Made by a program: the position numbers and the translations under genes. The notes below the pieces were generated by a model. The model searched no databases. It was not told the DNA's origin and worked only from the letters and a program-made list of their open reading frames with translations. From the NCBI RefSeq assembly GCF_000350485.1, contig NZ_AORV01000017.1, positions 1 to 64,000 on the forward strand: a DNA stretch of 64,000 bases, read 5' to 3'. The DNA comes from Ruminiclostridium cellobioparum subsp. termitidis CT1112. Its GTDB lineage: Bacteria; Bacillota; Clostridia; Acetivibrionales; DSM-1351. Positions 17,810 to 26,892 of this stretch are shown in pieces (within the stretch, counting starts at the first letter, position 1; every line of letters begins with the position of its first letter).

Positions 17810-18973
17810 TTATTTATTTTTATAGTCACTGCCCACTGTTATTTCCTGACCGCTGCCCAGATTAACAACAGAAGACTTTTTTTCATGGAAATGTATAGCA
17901 TTTTCCCGTATCCCTTTTACCGTGTAATACGGATCATCCTTTGCAATAGGAAGGTCTATGGTTTTCCTCTCAAAGCCCGACTTGTAAATGGCTGTTATGA
18001 TTTCAATGGTGAGGCTCCCGCTCCGGCCTGTAATAAGCGGCTGTCCTCCCGTCTCCACGGCTGTCAGCACATCGTCTATTTCGCCCTTGTGATCAATATA
18101 TTTCAGCTTTGGAAGACTGTTGTAATAATCGTTCAATTCTTTCTCCAACTGAGGGTTGTTCTCAGGGAATCCGTTGCTTTTGGAAACCATTGCACTTACC
18201 TTCCACGGAGCCGAGATTCTGGCCCTTTCCCCCTGGAAGATCACCTGCTGTTCCTCACCGTGGTGTATGACAGAGCTGGTGATTTGGGCCACTGCACCGC
18301 CGGGATATTGCAAAGCCGCTATTGATATGTCCTCGACCTCTGCATTATCATGGGAGGTATTGCTCAGAAGTGCCTGAACACTCAAAGGCCTGCCCATCAT
18401 CCATGCCAGCATATCTATATGGTGTACGGCATGGTTCAGGGTACAGCCTCCCCCTTCCTTTTCCCAGGTTCCGCGCCACCACAGGTCATAATAGCAGTGT
18501 CCCCTCCACCAGAAGGAGTCCACCTGTGCATGCACTATCCTGCCGATTTTTCCACTGTCCAATACTCTTTTCAGATTCATAACGGGATCCTTGAACCTGT
18601 TTTGGGCCACAACCGCCAAAACCTTTCCGCTCTTACCGGCCGCTTCCAGCATACGGTCACATTCCTCCAGAGAAGCAGCCATGGGCTTCTCAACAATTAC
18701 ATGCTTTCCGGCATTCAAAAATTCTACAGCTATCTCCGCATGGCAGAAAGGCGGCGTGCAAATGCTTATCAGATCAATGTCACTTCTCCCAAGCAGTTCT
18801 TTGTGGGAATCAAAGATTTCAACATCAAGCCCGAATTCTCCGGCTTTTTCCCTGCACTTTTCGGGATATATGTCCGCAAATGCCACTATCCGGCATCTAT
18901 CGGGGAAAGCCAGATAGGAGCTTATATGCAGCCTTGATATATTGCCGGTTCCAATAACAGCCACTCTGATCAT
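17810..18973 (-). CDS. Gfo/Idh/MocA family oxidoreductase
   Basis: This 387-aa NAD(P)-dependent oxidoreductase has the Rossmann motif IRVAVIGTGNISRLH (residues 2-16) and the EKP motif (HVIVEKPMAAS, about 92-102), followed by the alpha/beta C-terminal domain with LNHAVHHIDMLAWMMG. The start at ATG 18973 follows GGAGGT; upstream in-frame codons are ignored. It is first in a two-gene unit with the other dehydrogenase and is divergent from an AraC regulator. The substrate is a sugar or polyol by family, not otherwise known. Confidence 0.92.
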   Translation of the reverse strand: MIRVAVIGTGNISRLHISSYLAFPDRCRIVAFADIYPEKCREKAGEFGLDVEIFDSHKELLGRSDIDLISICTPPFCHAEIAVEFLNAGKHVIVEKPMAASLEECDRMLEAAGKSGKVLAVVAQNRFKDPVMNLKRVLDSGKIGRIVHAQVDSFWWRGHCYYDLWWRGTWEKEGGGCTLNHAVHHIDMLAWMMGRPLSVQALLSNTSHDNAEVEDISIAALQYPGGAVAQITSSVIHHGEEQQVIFQGERARISAPWKVSAMVSKSNGFPENNPQLEKELNDYYNSLPKLKYIDHKGEIDDVLTAVETGGQPLITGRSGSLTIEIITAIYKSGFERKTIDLPIAKDDPYYTVKGIRENAIHFHEKKSSVVNLGSGQEITVGSDYKNK

Positions 18974-19133
18974 ATTAACCTCCATGAGCCGCAGCGCGGC
19001 CACAAAATGTTATGATATTTCTTTATTGCCCTCTTGTTACAAGCTATAGTCATTTTATATTTTCAGCCCATATAATTCCATAGAGAAAACTAAACTTATT
19101 TATAAAAATTAAAGATTTTTTGTAATAGACTTC

Positions 19134-19162
19134 TTGACATTCCCGGGCAGGGATGATATTCT
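19134..19162 (+). promoter_or_regulatory. Promoter of the AraC regulator at 19185
   Basis: TTGACA (19134-19139), a 17-nt spacer and TATTCT (19157-19162) form a near-consensus sigma-A promoter. GAGGT at 19176-19180 then sets ATG 19185 as the start, so the longer reading frame that begins with the TTG of the -35 box is not real. Confidence 0.75.
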
Positions 19163-19184
19163 TTCGCTAAAAACCGAGGTTCCT

Positions 19185-19934
19185 ATGAATAATGTCACTT
19201 TTCCTTCAATGATATATTTTGTTGAAAAAGAATGTACTCCCTCCTGGAAAATCATTAATCAGAAAATTCCCTTCTATGATCTGGTCTTTGTGCTTGAAGG
19301 CAGCGCAGACTACATTATAGACGGGATTCAATACCATATTGAAAAAGGTGATATTTTATTTATAAAGCGTGGCAGTACACGTACAGCCTCAACCACCGGC
19401 ATGCAATGCGTCTCCATCGACTTCCAGCTGAGGGACGGGGAAGAAATCCTCATCCCCACTGTTTCCAGCATGACCGACCTGAATGAATTTTACCATCTTT
19501 TCCGTGAGCTGAAATATGAATGGCTGCAGCAATCCCAAGGTTACCAGCTCAAGTGCCAGGCTGTTTTTGCTCTCCTCCTGCACAAACTGCTCTTTATGAA
19601 CGGAGAGAATAACGGCAACCGGCATGTCCGTTCAATTAAACGTTACATCATTGAACATTACACCGAGGAAATAACCGTTTCCCTCCTGGCAGACAAATTA
19701 AATATCAACAGGGTCTATTGCGGGGCTTTATTCAAGAAGTCAGAGGGAATGACTATACACAGTTTCCTGATGAAGGTGAGGATAAACAAAGCAGCTATCC
19801 TTTTGCAGTCAGGTGAATACAACATAGGCGAAGTTGCCGAACTCACAGGCTTTAAGGACGTGTATTACTTCAGCAACACCTTCCGTAGGCTCATGCTGCT
19901 TTCCCCTTCCGAGTATAGAAGCAGTTGTTTATAG
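19185..19934 (+). CDS. AraC family transcriptional regulator
   Basis: This 249-aa regulator has an N-terminal cupin-like ligand domain (YIIDGIQYHIEKGDILFIKRG) and a C-terminal AraC DNA-binding domain from about residue 150 (VSLLADKLNINRVYCGALFKKS, ending LLSPSEYRSS). It is divergent from the two Gfo/Idh/MocA genes and probably controls them. The N-terminal domain resembles those that sense sugars. It is convergent with the GH4 gene, with only 43 bp between them. Confidence 0.9.
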   Translation: MNNVTFPSMIYFVEKECTPSWKIINQKIPFYDLVFVLEGSADYIIDGIQYHIEKGDILFIKRGSTRTASTTGMQCVSIDFQLRDGEEILIPTVSSMTDLNEFYHLFRELKYEWLQQSQGYQLKCQAVFALLLHKLLFMNGENNGNRHVRSIKRYIIEHYTEEITVSLLADKLNINRVYCGALFKKSEGMTIHSFLMKVRINKAAILLQSGEYNIGEVAELTGFKDVYYFSNTFRRLMLLSPSEYRSSCL

Positions 19935-19977
19935 TTAGAACCAAAGCATAATTCCTGGATAATCACCCCATAATTTT

Positions 19978-21399
19978 TTAACCTTTAAGCGACAACTTCT
20001 CCAGTCTGTTCGCAATCGCCAGTGCAGGGTCCAATGGAACCGGCACGGCTTCCGTCCCCTCAGATGTTTCTATTATTTCGATCTTTTCCAAAAACTTGCC
20101 TTTAAATTGCGGAAGCCACTTTTCTTCTGCCTTAAACATTTCAATAACCATATCCCTGATTTCCTTTAAGGATAAAACCGATGATGTCAGAGGGTCCATT
20201 GCTATGGCCCAGAACACCATTTCCGGGTCGCCTTTCAGCGCTGCTTCCACAGCAATTGACTGTACTGTAATGTTTGACTGGTTCATAGCTGCGAGATGGG
20301 CAGGCAAATTCCCTATTACTACCGGATTGAGACCTGATTTATCAACAAATATCGGAACCTCGACACAGGCATCCTGCGGAAGATTAGTTATGTAACCTTT
20401 ATTCATTACATTGCCGTTAAGTTTGAATATTTTTCCTGTCTCCAATGCCTCAATAATATACGAACAGTATTCTTTACTGCGCGGTTCCAGTTCACCACTT
20501 TCCATTGCAAAAGGATCATTGTTCCTAAAATTCCCGGCCACGGTCTCGCAGTATTTGTAATACGCCCCCGAAGCACCTCCAAAATCCGGCTGATCACAAT
20601 ATAGCTCCAATACCCTTTTATTTTTCCTGAACCATGGCAGATATTCTGAAAGGTGTCCTGTGGATTCGGTCATAAAGTATCCGCAATGCCGCATGACTTC
20701 ACCACGTACTTTTTCGTTTATATAATATTGCGGTTTTTGCATGTTTGCCCTAAATAATGGGTAAAGGTCTTTCCCATTCCTTTCAAGTTTAAGAAACCAC
20801 GCCATGTGGTTAATTCCTGCACATAAATAATCAATTTCATCCTTACTGCAGTTTGTGTACCCGGCGATGAGATCAAGCGTTGTTTGAACCCCATGGCACA
20901 GACCCACAAAATTTATATGTGTACCACGGCCCATATAGGTACACACTGCCCCCATTGGATTAACATAATTTAGCACAAAGGCTCCTGGACACAACTCTTC
21001 TATCTCAATGCCTATATCATTAAGAACAGGAGCCGATCTCAATAGCCGGAATACACCTCCAGGTCCCAGGGAATCTCCGATGCACTGGTCAACTCCAAAT
21101 TTTAAAGGGATTTCATAGTCATACTTAAAAGCCTCAACTCCTCCTATCTGGAACATAAGTATTACGTATTGGGCATTCTCCAATGCCGCCCTTCTGTCGG
21201 TAGTGGAAAACACCGTACTCTTGAGCTTATTTTTTTCTATGATTTTACCTGCATAAGCTTCCATTCCTTTAAGTTTTAAAAGCGTAGGTCCCATCAAAGC
21301 AATCTCTGCCCCGTCAAGTGCAGGTGTGGCAAAAATATCATTTAGAAGTGTTTTGCAGAAAACTATACTTCCCGCGCCTATTATTGCAATTTTTGTCAT
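19978..21399 (-). CDS. GH4 family glycosidase (NAD- and metal-dependent)
   Basis: This 473-aa enzyme belongs to GH4, whose members cleave glycosides by oxidising C3 with NAD+, eliminating the aglycone and re-reducing. The Rossmann start TKIAIIGAGSIVFCKTLLND is clear, and the metal-binding Cys motif reads GLCHGVQ (about residues 170-176), with NPMG before it and a conserved NH (GINHMAWFL). The CH-type motif points to the alpha-galactosidase/alpha-glucuronidase side and away from 6-phosphoglucosidases; CHG-type motifs are reported for alpha-glucuronidases. GGGAGG precedes the ATG. It is divergent from the PAS-LuxR regulator. Confidence 0.9.
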   Translation of the reverse strand: MTKIAIIGAGSIVFCKTLLNDIFATPALDGAEIALMGPTLLKLKGMEAYAGKIIEKNKLKSTVFSTTDRRAALENAQYVILMFQIGGVEAFKYDYEIPLKFGVDQCIGDSLGPGGVFRLLRSAPVLNDIGIEIEELCPGAFVLNYVNPMGAVCTYMGRGTHINFVGLCHGVQTTLDLIAGYTNCSKDEIDYLCAGINHMAWFLKLERNGKDLYPLFRANMQKPQYYINEKVRGEVMRHCGYFMTESTGHLSEYLPWFRKNKRVLELYCDQPDFGGASGAYYKYCETVAGNFRNNDPFAMESGELEPRSKEYCSYIIEALETGKIFKLNGNVMNKGYITNLPQDACVEVPIFVDKSGLNPVVIGNLPAHLAAMNQSNITVQSIAVEAALKGDPEMVFWAIAMDPLTSSVLSLKEIRDMVIEMFKAEEKWLPQFKGKFLEKIEIIETSEGTEAVPVPLDPALAIANRLEKLSLKG

Positions 21400-21615
21400 A
21401 CAAAATCCTCCCGATTTAAATATAATTTAAATTAGAAATTAAGTCTGTTTATAAAAAATTTTCTATATCATTTTTATAAAAATTATGATATAATCAAAAA
21501 AACTAACATCTTAAAGTTCTGATACTTTTCATTACACATAACAACTGGTTCCTGATTAAGTCATTTACTCCAAAACTTGCTATTCAAATAAAACATGCAA
21601 AGGTGGTAGTCTTTC
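21400..21615. promoter_or_regulatory. Divergent GH4 / PAS-LuxR control region
   Basis: This 216-bp A+T-rich gap holds both promoters. An ATTTAAAT-ATA-ATTTAAAT palindrome lies about 12 nt upstream of the GH4 start, and TATATCAT...ATGATATA form an inverted repeat further right (about 21461-21492). TATAAT-like sequence (GATATAATC) lies inside the latter. These are candidate regulator sites only; no clear -35/-10 pair was assigned. Confidence 0.4.
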
Positions 21616-22485
21616 ATGATTGTAAAACCTGCAACAAATAGTGAATGGGTATTTACTCCTGATATTTGCAGCAATTATGTTTCTGATGATGTATATTCAT
21701 TATCCTCTTCCTCTGAATTGTTTAAATTGATTGTTGATATTATTCAGGATGGTATCAGCGTTTTAGACTCGACTTTAACTATTAAATATGCCAATACCGT
21801 AATGAAGCATTGGTATCATAATAAATCGGAATCAACTTCTGAAAAGTGCTATCAACGTTTCCATGATATTAATACTCCCTGTGAGGTATGTCCCTGCATA
21901 AAGGCACTGGAAACAAAGCAGCCTCAAGTGGAAGTGGTTAAATACCAGCTGGATAATAAGGACCTGGGATGGCAGCAGGTTTTTGCAGTTCCGCTTCTCA
22001 ACAAGGACAACGAAGTCAGTTTGATTATTGAGTATGTAAGGGATATAACACTCCGGAAAATTGCCGAGGACAACTTCCGCGATCTGGAGGAACAAAAAAG
22101 CATTTTGGTAAATACGTTGAAAAACCGTGAACACAGCAGGGACGAGTTGGAAAAAATTATTGTAAACAATGTCGAACGGTATGTAAAGCCATCTCTAAAC
22201 TATCTTAAGAAAGTAGTAAAGGAAGAAGATATCCATATGGTAAGCGGTATTATTGATGAAATCATTTTCCCGCTGACAAAAACACGTCCATCTCAGGTAA
22301 GCACCTTAACACCCAGAGAATTGCAGGTAGCTTCGCTCATTAAACAAAATTGCCCCAGCAAGGAAATTGCAGACAGACTGTGTATCACTAAAAAAGCTGT
22401 TGATTATCATCGTGCCAATATCAGAAAAAAATTGAATTTAAAACGTGAGGACAATCTGCAGGTATATCTGGAAACACATCTGTAA
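21616..22485 (+). CDS. PAS domain LuxR-type regulator
   Basis: This 289-aa protein combines a PAS domain (about residues 33-145, LIVDIIQDGISVLDSTLTIKY then the YVRDIT end motif) with a short helical linker and a LuxR/NarL-type helix-turn-helix (about 228-285: LTPRELQVASLIKQ, SKEIADRLCITKKAVDYHRA). The PAS domain contains a cysteine cluster (CYQRF...PCEVCPC, about residues 77-95) like that in many anaerobe PAS proteins, which could bind a metal or sense redox state; this is inference. AAAGGTGGT precedes the ATG. It is divergent from GH4 and near the sugar importer, its likely targets. Confidence 0.9.
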   Translation: MIVKPATNSEWVFTPDICSNYVSDDVYSLSSSSELFKLIVDIIQDGISVLDSTLTIKYANTVMKHWYHNKSESTSEKCYQRFHDINTPCEVCPCIKALETKQPQVEVVKYQLDNKDLGWQQVFAVPLLNKDNEVSLIIEYVRDITLRKIAEDNFRDLEEQKSILVNTLKNREHSRDELEKIIVNNVERYVKPSLNYLKKVVKEEDIHMVSGIIDEIIFPLTKTRPSQVSTLTPRELQVASLIKQNCPSKEIADRLCITKKAVDYHRANIRKKLNLKREDNLQVYLETHL

Positions 22486-22537
22486 TCGGGACTGCATTAT
22501 AGGAATAATAAATGTAAAGCTGCTATTATGCTCTAGC

Positions 22538-22741
22538 TCATATTTTTTGCGTTTTATTTAATTTTATATTTTCTGCGCTGTTCAATAGGGAGATACTATT
22601 GCATGGATAGTCTATATTCAGTGATTCAATGTCACACTCAAAGATAATACCGGCTAATTCACATAAATATACCCGTTTATCTGTTTGCCGGTCATTATCC
22701 TTAATAATCTTAAGATAGTTGCAATACTTGCAATACAGCAT
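22538..22741 (-). CDS. Small cysteine-rich protein, function unknown
   Basis: A 67-aa reading frame starts at ATG 22741 behind a good site (GGAGGG, 7-nt spacer); the in-frame GTG further upstream has none. The product begins MLYCKYCNYLKII and has five cysteines (CxxC at 4-7, then C27, C36 and C47), so it may bind a metal. It has no membrane segment. It lies on the minus strand after the sugar importer, beyond a hairpin. I do not recognise a family. Confidence 0.6.
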   Translation of the reverse strand: MLYCKYCNYLKIIKDNDRQTDKRVYLCELAGIIFECDIESLNIDYPCNSISLLNSAENIKLNKTQKI

Positions 22742-22821
22742 AACACTTCCCTCCAATCCGTACTTTGCTTTTACCGCATCCACGGCTTATAGGCAAGATA
22801 TTATCAAATAGAAGCTGCATC

Positions 22822-22857
22822 GTCCTTACCGGCATTTTTGAATATGCCGGCAAGGAC
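22822..22857 (-). terminator. Hairpin after the ribose-type binding-protein gene
   Basis: Arms 22822-22835 and 22844-22857 (CCGGCAT / ATGCCGG core, extended by GTCCTT/AAGGAC with one mismatch) form a 14-bp stem with an 8-nt loop, 18 nt after the stop codon. On the minus strand it is not followed by a T-run, so it may protect the mRNA 3' end or only attenuate transcription. Confidence 0.6.
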
Positions 22858-22874
22858 AGTTGCGCTATTAACCG

Positions 22875-24038
22875 TTACTTGCTCTTGGCACCATTCAGAT
22901 CCAGCATTTCGCTCCAATCAGGATCCGTTGGACCGCTGTCCTTCAATTTCATTATGTCAATGCCTGTTTTTCCTGCTTTGGACATTTCAACATAATTTTT
23001 GGAATCCAGCCACGGGAGAATTGAAGCGGTTTCAACATTGTTTTTAACAACCGGAACATAGATATTTTTCAAATATACCGGATATGTTTCACCCTTGAAT
23101 TTTGCCTTAACCTGCTGGAATACCATCTCTCCTTCGCTTGAAGGGGGAATCGAGACCGTAGCCTCTACGGTTCCTTCCTTAATCTGCTGGATTGTAGTTT
23201 CCTTTCCATTTATGGCGTATACGGGATATGTCTTGCCGGTACTCTTTATTGCTTTCAGTACACCATCCATCATCGCTTCATTATGAACATAAACCAGATC
23301 AAAATTTCCGCCGGTCTTAGATATTGCATCCTGCATTACTGTCTGGGCCTTATCGGTCATAAAACCACCTGTCTGGTTATAAACAATATTATCATCAAAA
23401 ACCTGCTTCGGTGTTTTTCCCCAGGCTTCGGCAAGCGCATCCAGGAAGCCCATTCTATGAAGTTCTGCTATAGCCTGTCCGTATCCGCCTTCAACAGTTA
23501 CTATTTTCGCAGTTGCGGGATAATTTTTACCCACGAGAACACCTATTTCGTATCCGCCTTCATACCATGGACCTGAAACGCATCCGTCAGGCTTTCCAGG
23601 GCCCTTCGGATCGGGAATAGATGTGATGTAGAATATGGGAATGCCTGCTTTATTGGCTATTTCTCCGGCTTTGGAACCATTTGATGAATTGACTGTACAC
23701 AAAACAATTGCATCGACTTTTTTGGCTACCATATCCTGAACATTGTTTGTTTCCTTTTTGGGATCATAGTCTGATGTGGTTTTGGTCACCTTCCAGCCCT
23801 CTTCCCCGGCAAGTGCCTCAAAAACTTCGTAGCCCTTCTGATAATAGATATCAGAACCTGCCAGTATAAATCCTATATTCTTTCCTTTTTCCCCAGATGA
23901 AACGGTACTGCCGGATGCTGCCGTACCCGGACTTGATTCCTTGCTTTGGACAGCCGTGTTTGCGCCATTGCTGCCGCAACCGGCTGCTGCAGTTAATAGC
24001 AGAACAACTGCCAGGACCAGAGTTAATACTTTTTTCAT
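22875..24038 (-). CDS. Sugar-binding lipoprotein, ribose/galactose type
   Basis: This is the substrate-binding subunit of the RbsABC-type importer upstream. The lipoprotein signal (MKKVLTLVLAVVLLLTAAAGC) puts the lipid on Cys21. The 387-aa protein is of the periplasmic-binding-protein type related to LacI (GKNIGFILAGSDIYYQKGYEV at about 52-72; DAIVLCTVNSSNG). Aromatic and Asn/Asp residues typical of monosaccharide binding are present, but the sugar cannot be named. It is the last gene of the unit and is followed by a strong hairpin. Confidence 0.92.
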   Translation of the reverse strand: MKKVLTLVLAVVLLLTAAAGCGSNGANTAVQSKESSPGTAASGSTVSSGEKGKNIGFILAGSDIYYQKGYEVFEALAGEEGWKVTKTTSDYDPKKETNNVQDMVAKKVDAIVLCTVNSSNGSKAGEIANKAGIPIFYITSIPDPKGPGKPDGCVSGPWYEGGYEIGVLVGKNYPATAKIVTVEGGYGQAIAELHRMGFLDALAEAWGKTPKQVFDDNIVYNQTGGFMTDKAQTVMQDAISKTGGNFDLVYVHNEAMMDGVLKAIKSTGKTYPVYAINGKETTIQQIKEGTVEATVSIPPSSEGEMVFQQVKAKFKGETYPVYLKNIYVPVVKNNVETASILPWLDSKNYVEMSKAGKTGIDIMKLKDSGPTDPDWSEMLDLNGAKSK

Positions 24039-24105
24039 GATGATTTTCCCCCTGTTATTTTTTTATTTTTATGACCACTGTCACAAATTTCGAATTAATT
24101 TGGGT

Positions 24106-25083
24106 TTATGCCACCTTGTATCTCAAATTATTAACGAATACCGCTACAACAATGATTCCTCCCGTGACCACATACTGCCAGAACGCAGATACGCCTATAA
24201 CGTTCAAGGAGTTGGAGATTATGCCCATCCATATGGTTCCCAACAGTGTTCCAACAATATTTCCCTTGCCCCCTGATAACGCAGTACCTCCGACAACAGC
24301 GGACGCAATAGCTCTCATTTCAAGGTCCGTTCCAAGGTAGGGATTTCCAACTTCATTTCTTGAAAGCATTAAGATAGTAGCTAATGCAACAACCAGTCCG
24401 TTGATAACATAAACAGAAAGCTTAAAATTTCTGACACTTATTCCTGCAAGAAACGACGCTTCTTCATTATCGCCCACTGCATAAAGCCAGCGTCCGAATT
24501 TCGTATATCTTAGAAGCAGTGCAAATATTATGTATACCAATATCATTATGTATACCATTAGGGGAAGGTTGAAAAATCTTATATTGGTTGCAAAACCGAA
24601 TTTCCCGGGAATGGGGTATTCAGCGCCATTTGTGGTTATTAACGCAAATCCCTTATAAATAATCATTGCTCCCACCGATACGATAAATGGTTCCAGAGAA
24701 GTCCGCGACAGCAGCAGACCCATGAGAAAATTACAGACTACACAAATCAATACACCGACAATGACCGCAATTACAACCGGTGTGCCTCCATATATCAGCC
24801 AGGCCATGGAACATGCAGCAAAGGAAAGCAGCGTACCCACTGACAGGTCAATTCCCCCCGAGATCATTAACACACACATCCCCACTGAAAGGATTCCAGG
24901 GACAGCCAGCTGTTCAAGCACAATACTTACATTATAGCCGGTGGCAAAATTAGGGGCTATTATTGAACAGACTATTATGTATATAATTAACCCTAAAAAC
25001 AAAAAAATATTATCATTTGCGAATAATCTTTTCCTGACAGATGTATTTACAAATGCTGATTTTTCAATTTGGCTGTTACTCAT
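24106..25083 (-). CDS. Ribose-type ABC transporter permease (RbsC family)
   Basis: This 325-aa membrane protein has about ten hydrophobic segments. It carries the RbsC-family regions GGIDLSVGTLLSFAACSMAW (about 94-113) and AIASAVVGGTALSGGKGNI (about 262-280), which form the ATPase contact and translocation path. Its start overlaps the stop of the ATPase gene by 4 nt (ATGA-type coupling), so it is translationally linked. It probably exists as a homodimer. Confidence 0.95.
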   Translation of the reverse strand: MSNSQIEKSAFVNTSVRKRLFANDNIFLFLGLIIYIIVCSIIAPNFATGYNVSIVLEQLAVPGILSVGMCVLMISGGIDLSVGTLLSFAACSMAWLIYGGTPVVIAVIVGVLICVVCNFLMGLLLSRTSLEPFIVSVGAMIIYKGFALITTNGAEYPIPGKFGFATNIRFFNLPLMVYIMILVYIIFALLLRYTKFGRWLYAVGDNEEASFLAGISVRNFKLSVYVINGLVVALATILMLSRNEVGNPYLGTDLEMRAIASAVVGGTALSGGKGNIVGTLLGTIWMGIISNSLNVIGVSAFWQYVVTGGIIVVAVFVNNLRYKVA

Positions 25084-26579
25084 ATTTTACATCCTCCCAG
25101 TGCATACGATAGTATTGTCTCTGAATCAGCATCCTCTTTTGAAAGCTCTGCAAGAATGCTCCCATCTTTCATAACCATTACCCTGTCACTCATTGCGATG
25201 ACCTCGGGCATATCGGAGGATATCATGATAATAGATTTACCCTGCCTGCACAGCTCCACCATTACCTTATAAATCTCCTCCTTTGCTCCAATATCCACTC
25301 CCCGTGTCGGTTCATCGAAAATGTAAATGCTTCCGTCTGAATGAAACCACTTGGATAGGATTACTTTCTGCTGGTTTCCCCCTGACAGAAAACGCACTTG
25401 CTGATCAGGTCCCTTGCATTTTATTTTTAGCTTTTCAATATATTCACAGCAGGTTTCTTTATCCCTGTCCGGATGCATGAATCTGACCGGAAATTTCGCC
25501 GAATGCGCCAAAATCGTGTTAAGAGAGTTTTTCTGTCTTGTAAATAAACCGGTAAGCTGCCTGTCTTCAGTTATCATGCATAATCCGGCCTTTATAGCGT
25601 CTTTTGGCGCTTTGAATCTGACTTTTTCTCCTGAAATCATGATTTCACCTGATTCAGGAATTTTCTTTCCGAATAACAGTTCGGCCATCTCTGTGCGTCC
25701 TGCTCCTACCAAACCTGCGAACCCCAAAACTTCACCTTTCCGCAGTGAAAAAGATATGTCTTTCACTCCACCACCCGAAAGATTTTGTACTTCCATAACA
25801 GTTTCGCCTATTCCGGCTGCTTCTCTGCTATAAAACATGGAGGCATCCCGGCCTACCATATCTCTTATTATGGAAGCCTCATCAATCTCAGTTCTGTCAT
25901 ATGTCCTTATTTTTCTTCCGTCACGTATTACTGTGACCTTATCTGCAATACGGAATACCTCTTCAAGGTGATGTGAAATATATATAATGCCTACTCCTTT
26001 TTCTTTAAGCGCCTGGATAACACTCATCAGCTGTTCTATTTCATGACAGCCGAAGGATGCGGTTGGTTCATCCATTATAATGACCCTGGCCTCCTGTACA
26101 AATGCTTTTGCAATTTCAACAAACTTTTGTTGAGCAGTGCCCAGCAGTCTTACAGGTATTTGAGGATCCAGGCCTGTTACACCGATCTTGGCCAGAACGT
26201 CAAGAGTTTCTTTGTACATTTGTCTGCGGTCTAAAACAAGTCTTTTTGTTACCTCTTTTCCGATAAAGAGATTTTCCATAACACTCATATTTTGCATAAG
26301 AGTATGTTCCTGGTATATTGTCTGAATACCCAATTTCATACACAATGCCGGATTTAGTTTTCCTTGCAGCGGATTTCCCTCTATATTGATTTCACCGCTG
26401 TCCCTTTGATGCGCTCCTGCTAAAATTTTAATAAAGGTGGATTTCCCCGCCCCATTTTCTCCGCACAAGCAGTGGACTTCTCCCTCGTAAACCTGAAAAT
26501 CAAAATCAGAAAATACAGTTACCCCGGAGAATTGTTTTGATATTCCTTGAATGTCGAGTAAACATCTTTTTTCAGGCAT
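25080..26579 (-). CDS. Ribose-type ABC transporter ATPase (RbsA/MglA family)
   Basis: This 499-aa protein is a tandem ABC ATPase. The first domain has Walker A GENGAGKSTFIKIL (about 41-54), a signature-like region (LGTAQQKFVEIAKAFV) and Walker B VIIMDEPTASF. The second domain has a degenerate Walker A (GLVGAGRTEMAELL), the LSGGNQQKVILSKW signature and FDEPTRGVDIGAKEEIY. This layout is that of RbsA, XylG and MglA. It is the first importer gene and the only ABC ATPase in the window. Confidence 0.95.
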   Translation of the reverse strand: MPEKRCLLDIQGISKQFSGVTVFSDFDFQVYEGEVHCLCGENGAGKSTFIKILAGAHQRDSGEINIEGNPLQGKLNPALCMKLGIQTIYQEHTLMQNMSVMENLFIGKEVTKRLVLDRRQMYKETLDVLAKIGVTGLDPQIPVRLLGTAQQKFVEIAKAFVQEARVIIMDEPTASFGCHEIEQLMSVIQALKEKGVGIIYISHHLEEVFRIADKVTVIRDGRKIRTYDRTEIDEASIIRDMVGRDASMFYSREAAGIGETVMEVQNLSGGGVKDISFSLRKGEVLGFAGLVGAGRTEMAELLFGKKIPESGEIMISGEKVRFKAPKDAIKAGLCMITEDRQLTGLFTRQKNSLNTILAHSAKFPVRFMHPDRDKETCCEYIEKLKIKCKGPDQQVRFLSGGNQQKVILSKWFHSDGSIYIFDEPTRGVDIGAKEEIYKVMVELCRQGKSIIMISSDMPEVIAMSDRVMVMKDGSILAELSKEDADSETILSYALGGCKI

Positions 26580-26626
26580 TAATTAATTGCCCCCTTTATC
26601 CCTTCTAAATACTGGCAAAAACTCTA

Positions 26627-26797
26627 CTAACACTTTTTTTGTCCATGATACTTCTGATAAAACCAACCCAAAACTTCAAAAAAAAGCATAAGAAGACCAA
26701 TTAGGTAGGTTTGAATTGCTTGATACAAATCTCCAATGGGGTCAAATCTTATGCCAGGGTTAAAAAGACAAGGTGCTGCCATGATATAAGTATACAT
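26627..26797 (-). CDS. Possible 56-aa small membrane protein
   Basis: An open frame of 56 codons runs from ATG 26797 to TAG, on the same strand between the ferredoxin and ABC ATPase genes. It contains a 20-residue hydrophobic stretch (YLIGLLMLFFEVLGWFY, about 31-47) after an unusually Pro/Asp-rich N-terminus (NPGIRFDP). No clear ribosome binding site precedes the ATG, so its translation is uncertain. I do not recognise it. The rest of the 26580-26892 gap holds no other gene. Confidence 0.3.
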   Translation of the reverse strand: MYTYIMAAPCLFNPGIRFDPIGDLYQAIQTYLIGLLMLFFEVLGWFYQKYHGQKKC

Positions 26798-26892
26798 AAA
26801 GTATCTATTTCTTCAGATTTAATGAGTTATATAAATCAGTTCGTGATATACGATAGCATTAACAACACCTTATTTTAGATATTATTGTGCTG

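Noticed and set aside
18350-18937. 195-codon frame on the + strand
   Set aside because: It lies fully inside the Gfo/Idh/MocA gene on the other strand, which has clear motifs.
19134-19184. N-terminal extension of the AraC gene from TTG 19134
   Set aside because: That TTG belongs to a -35 box (TTGACA) with a matching -10 box, so transcription begins after it.
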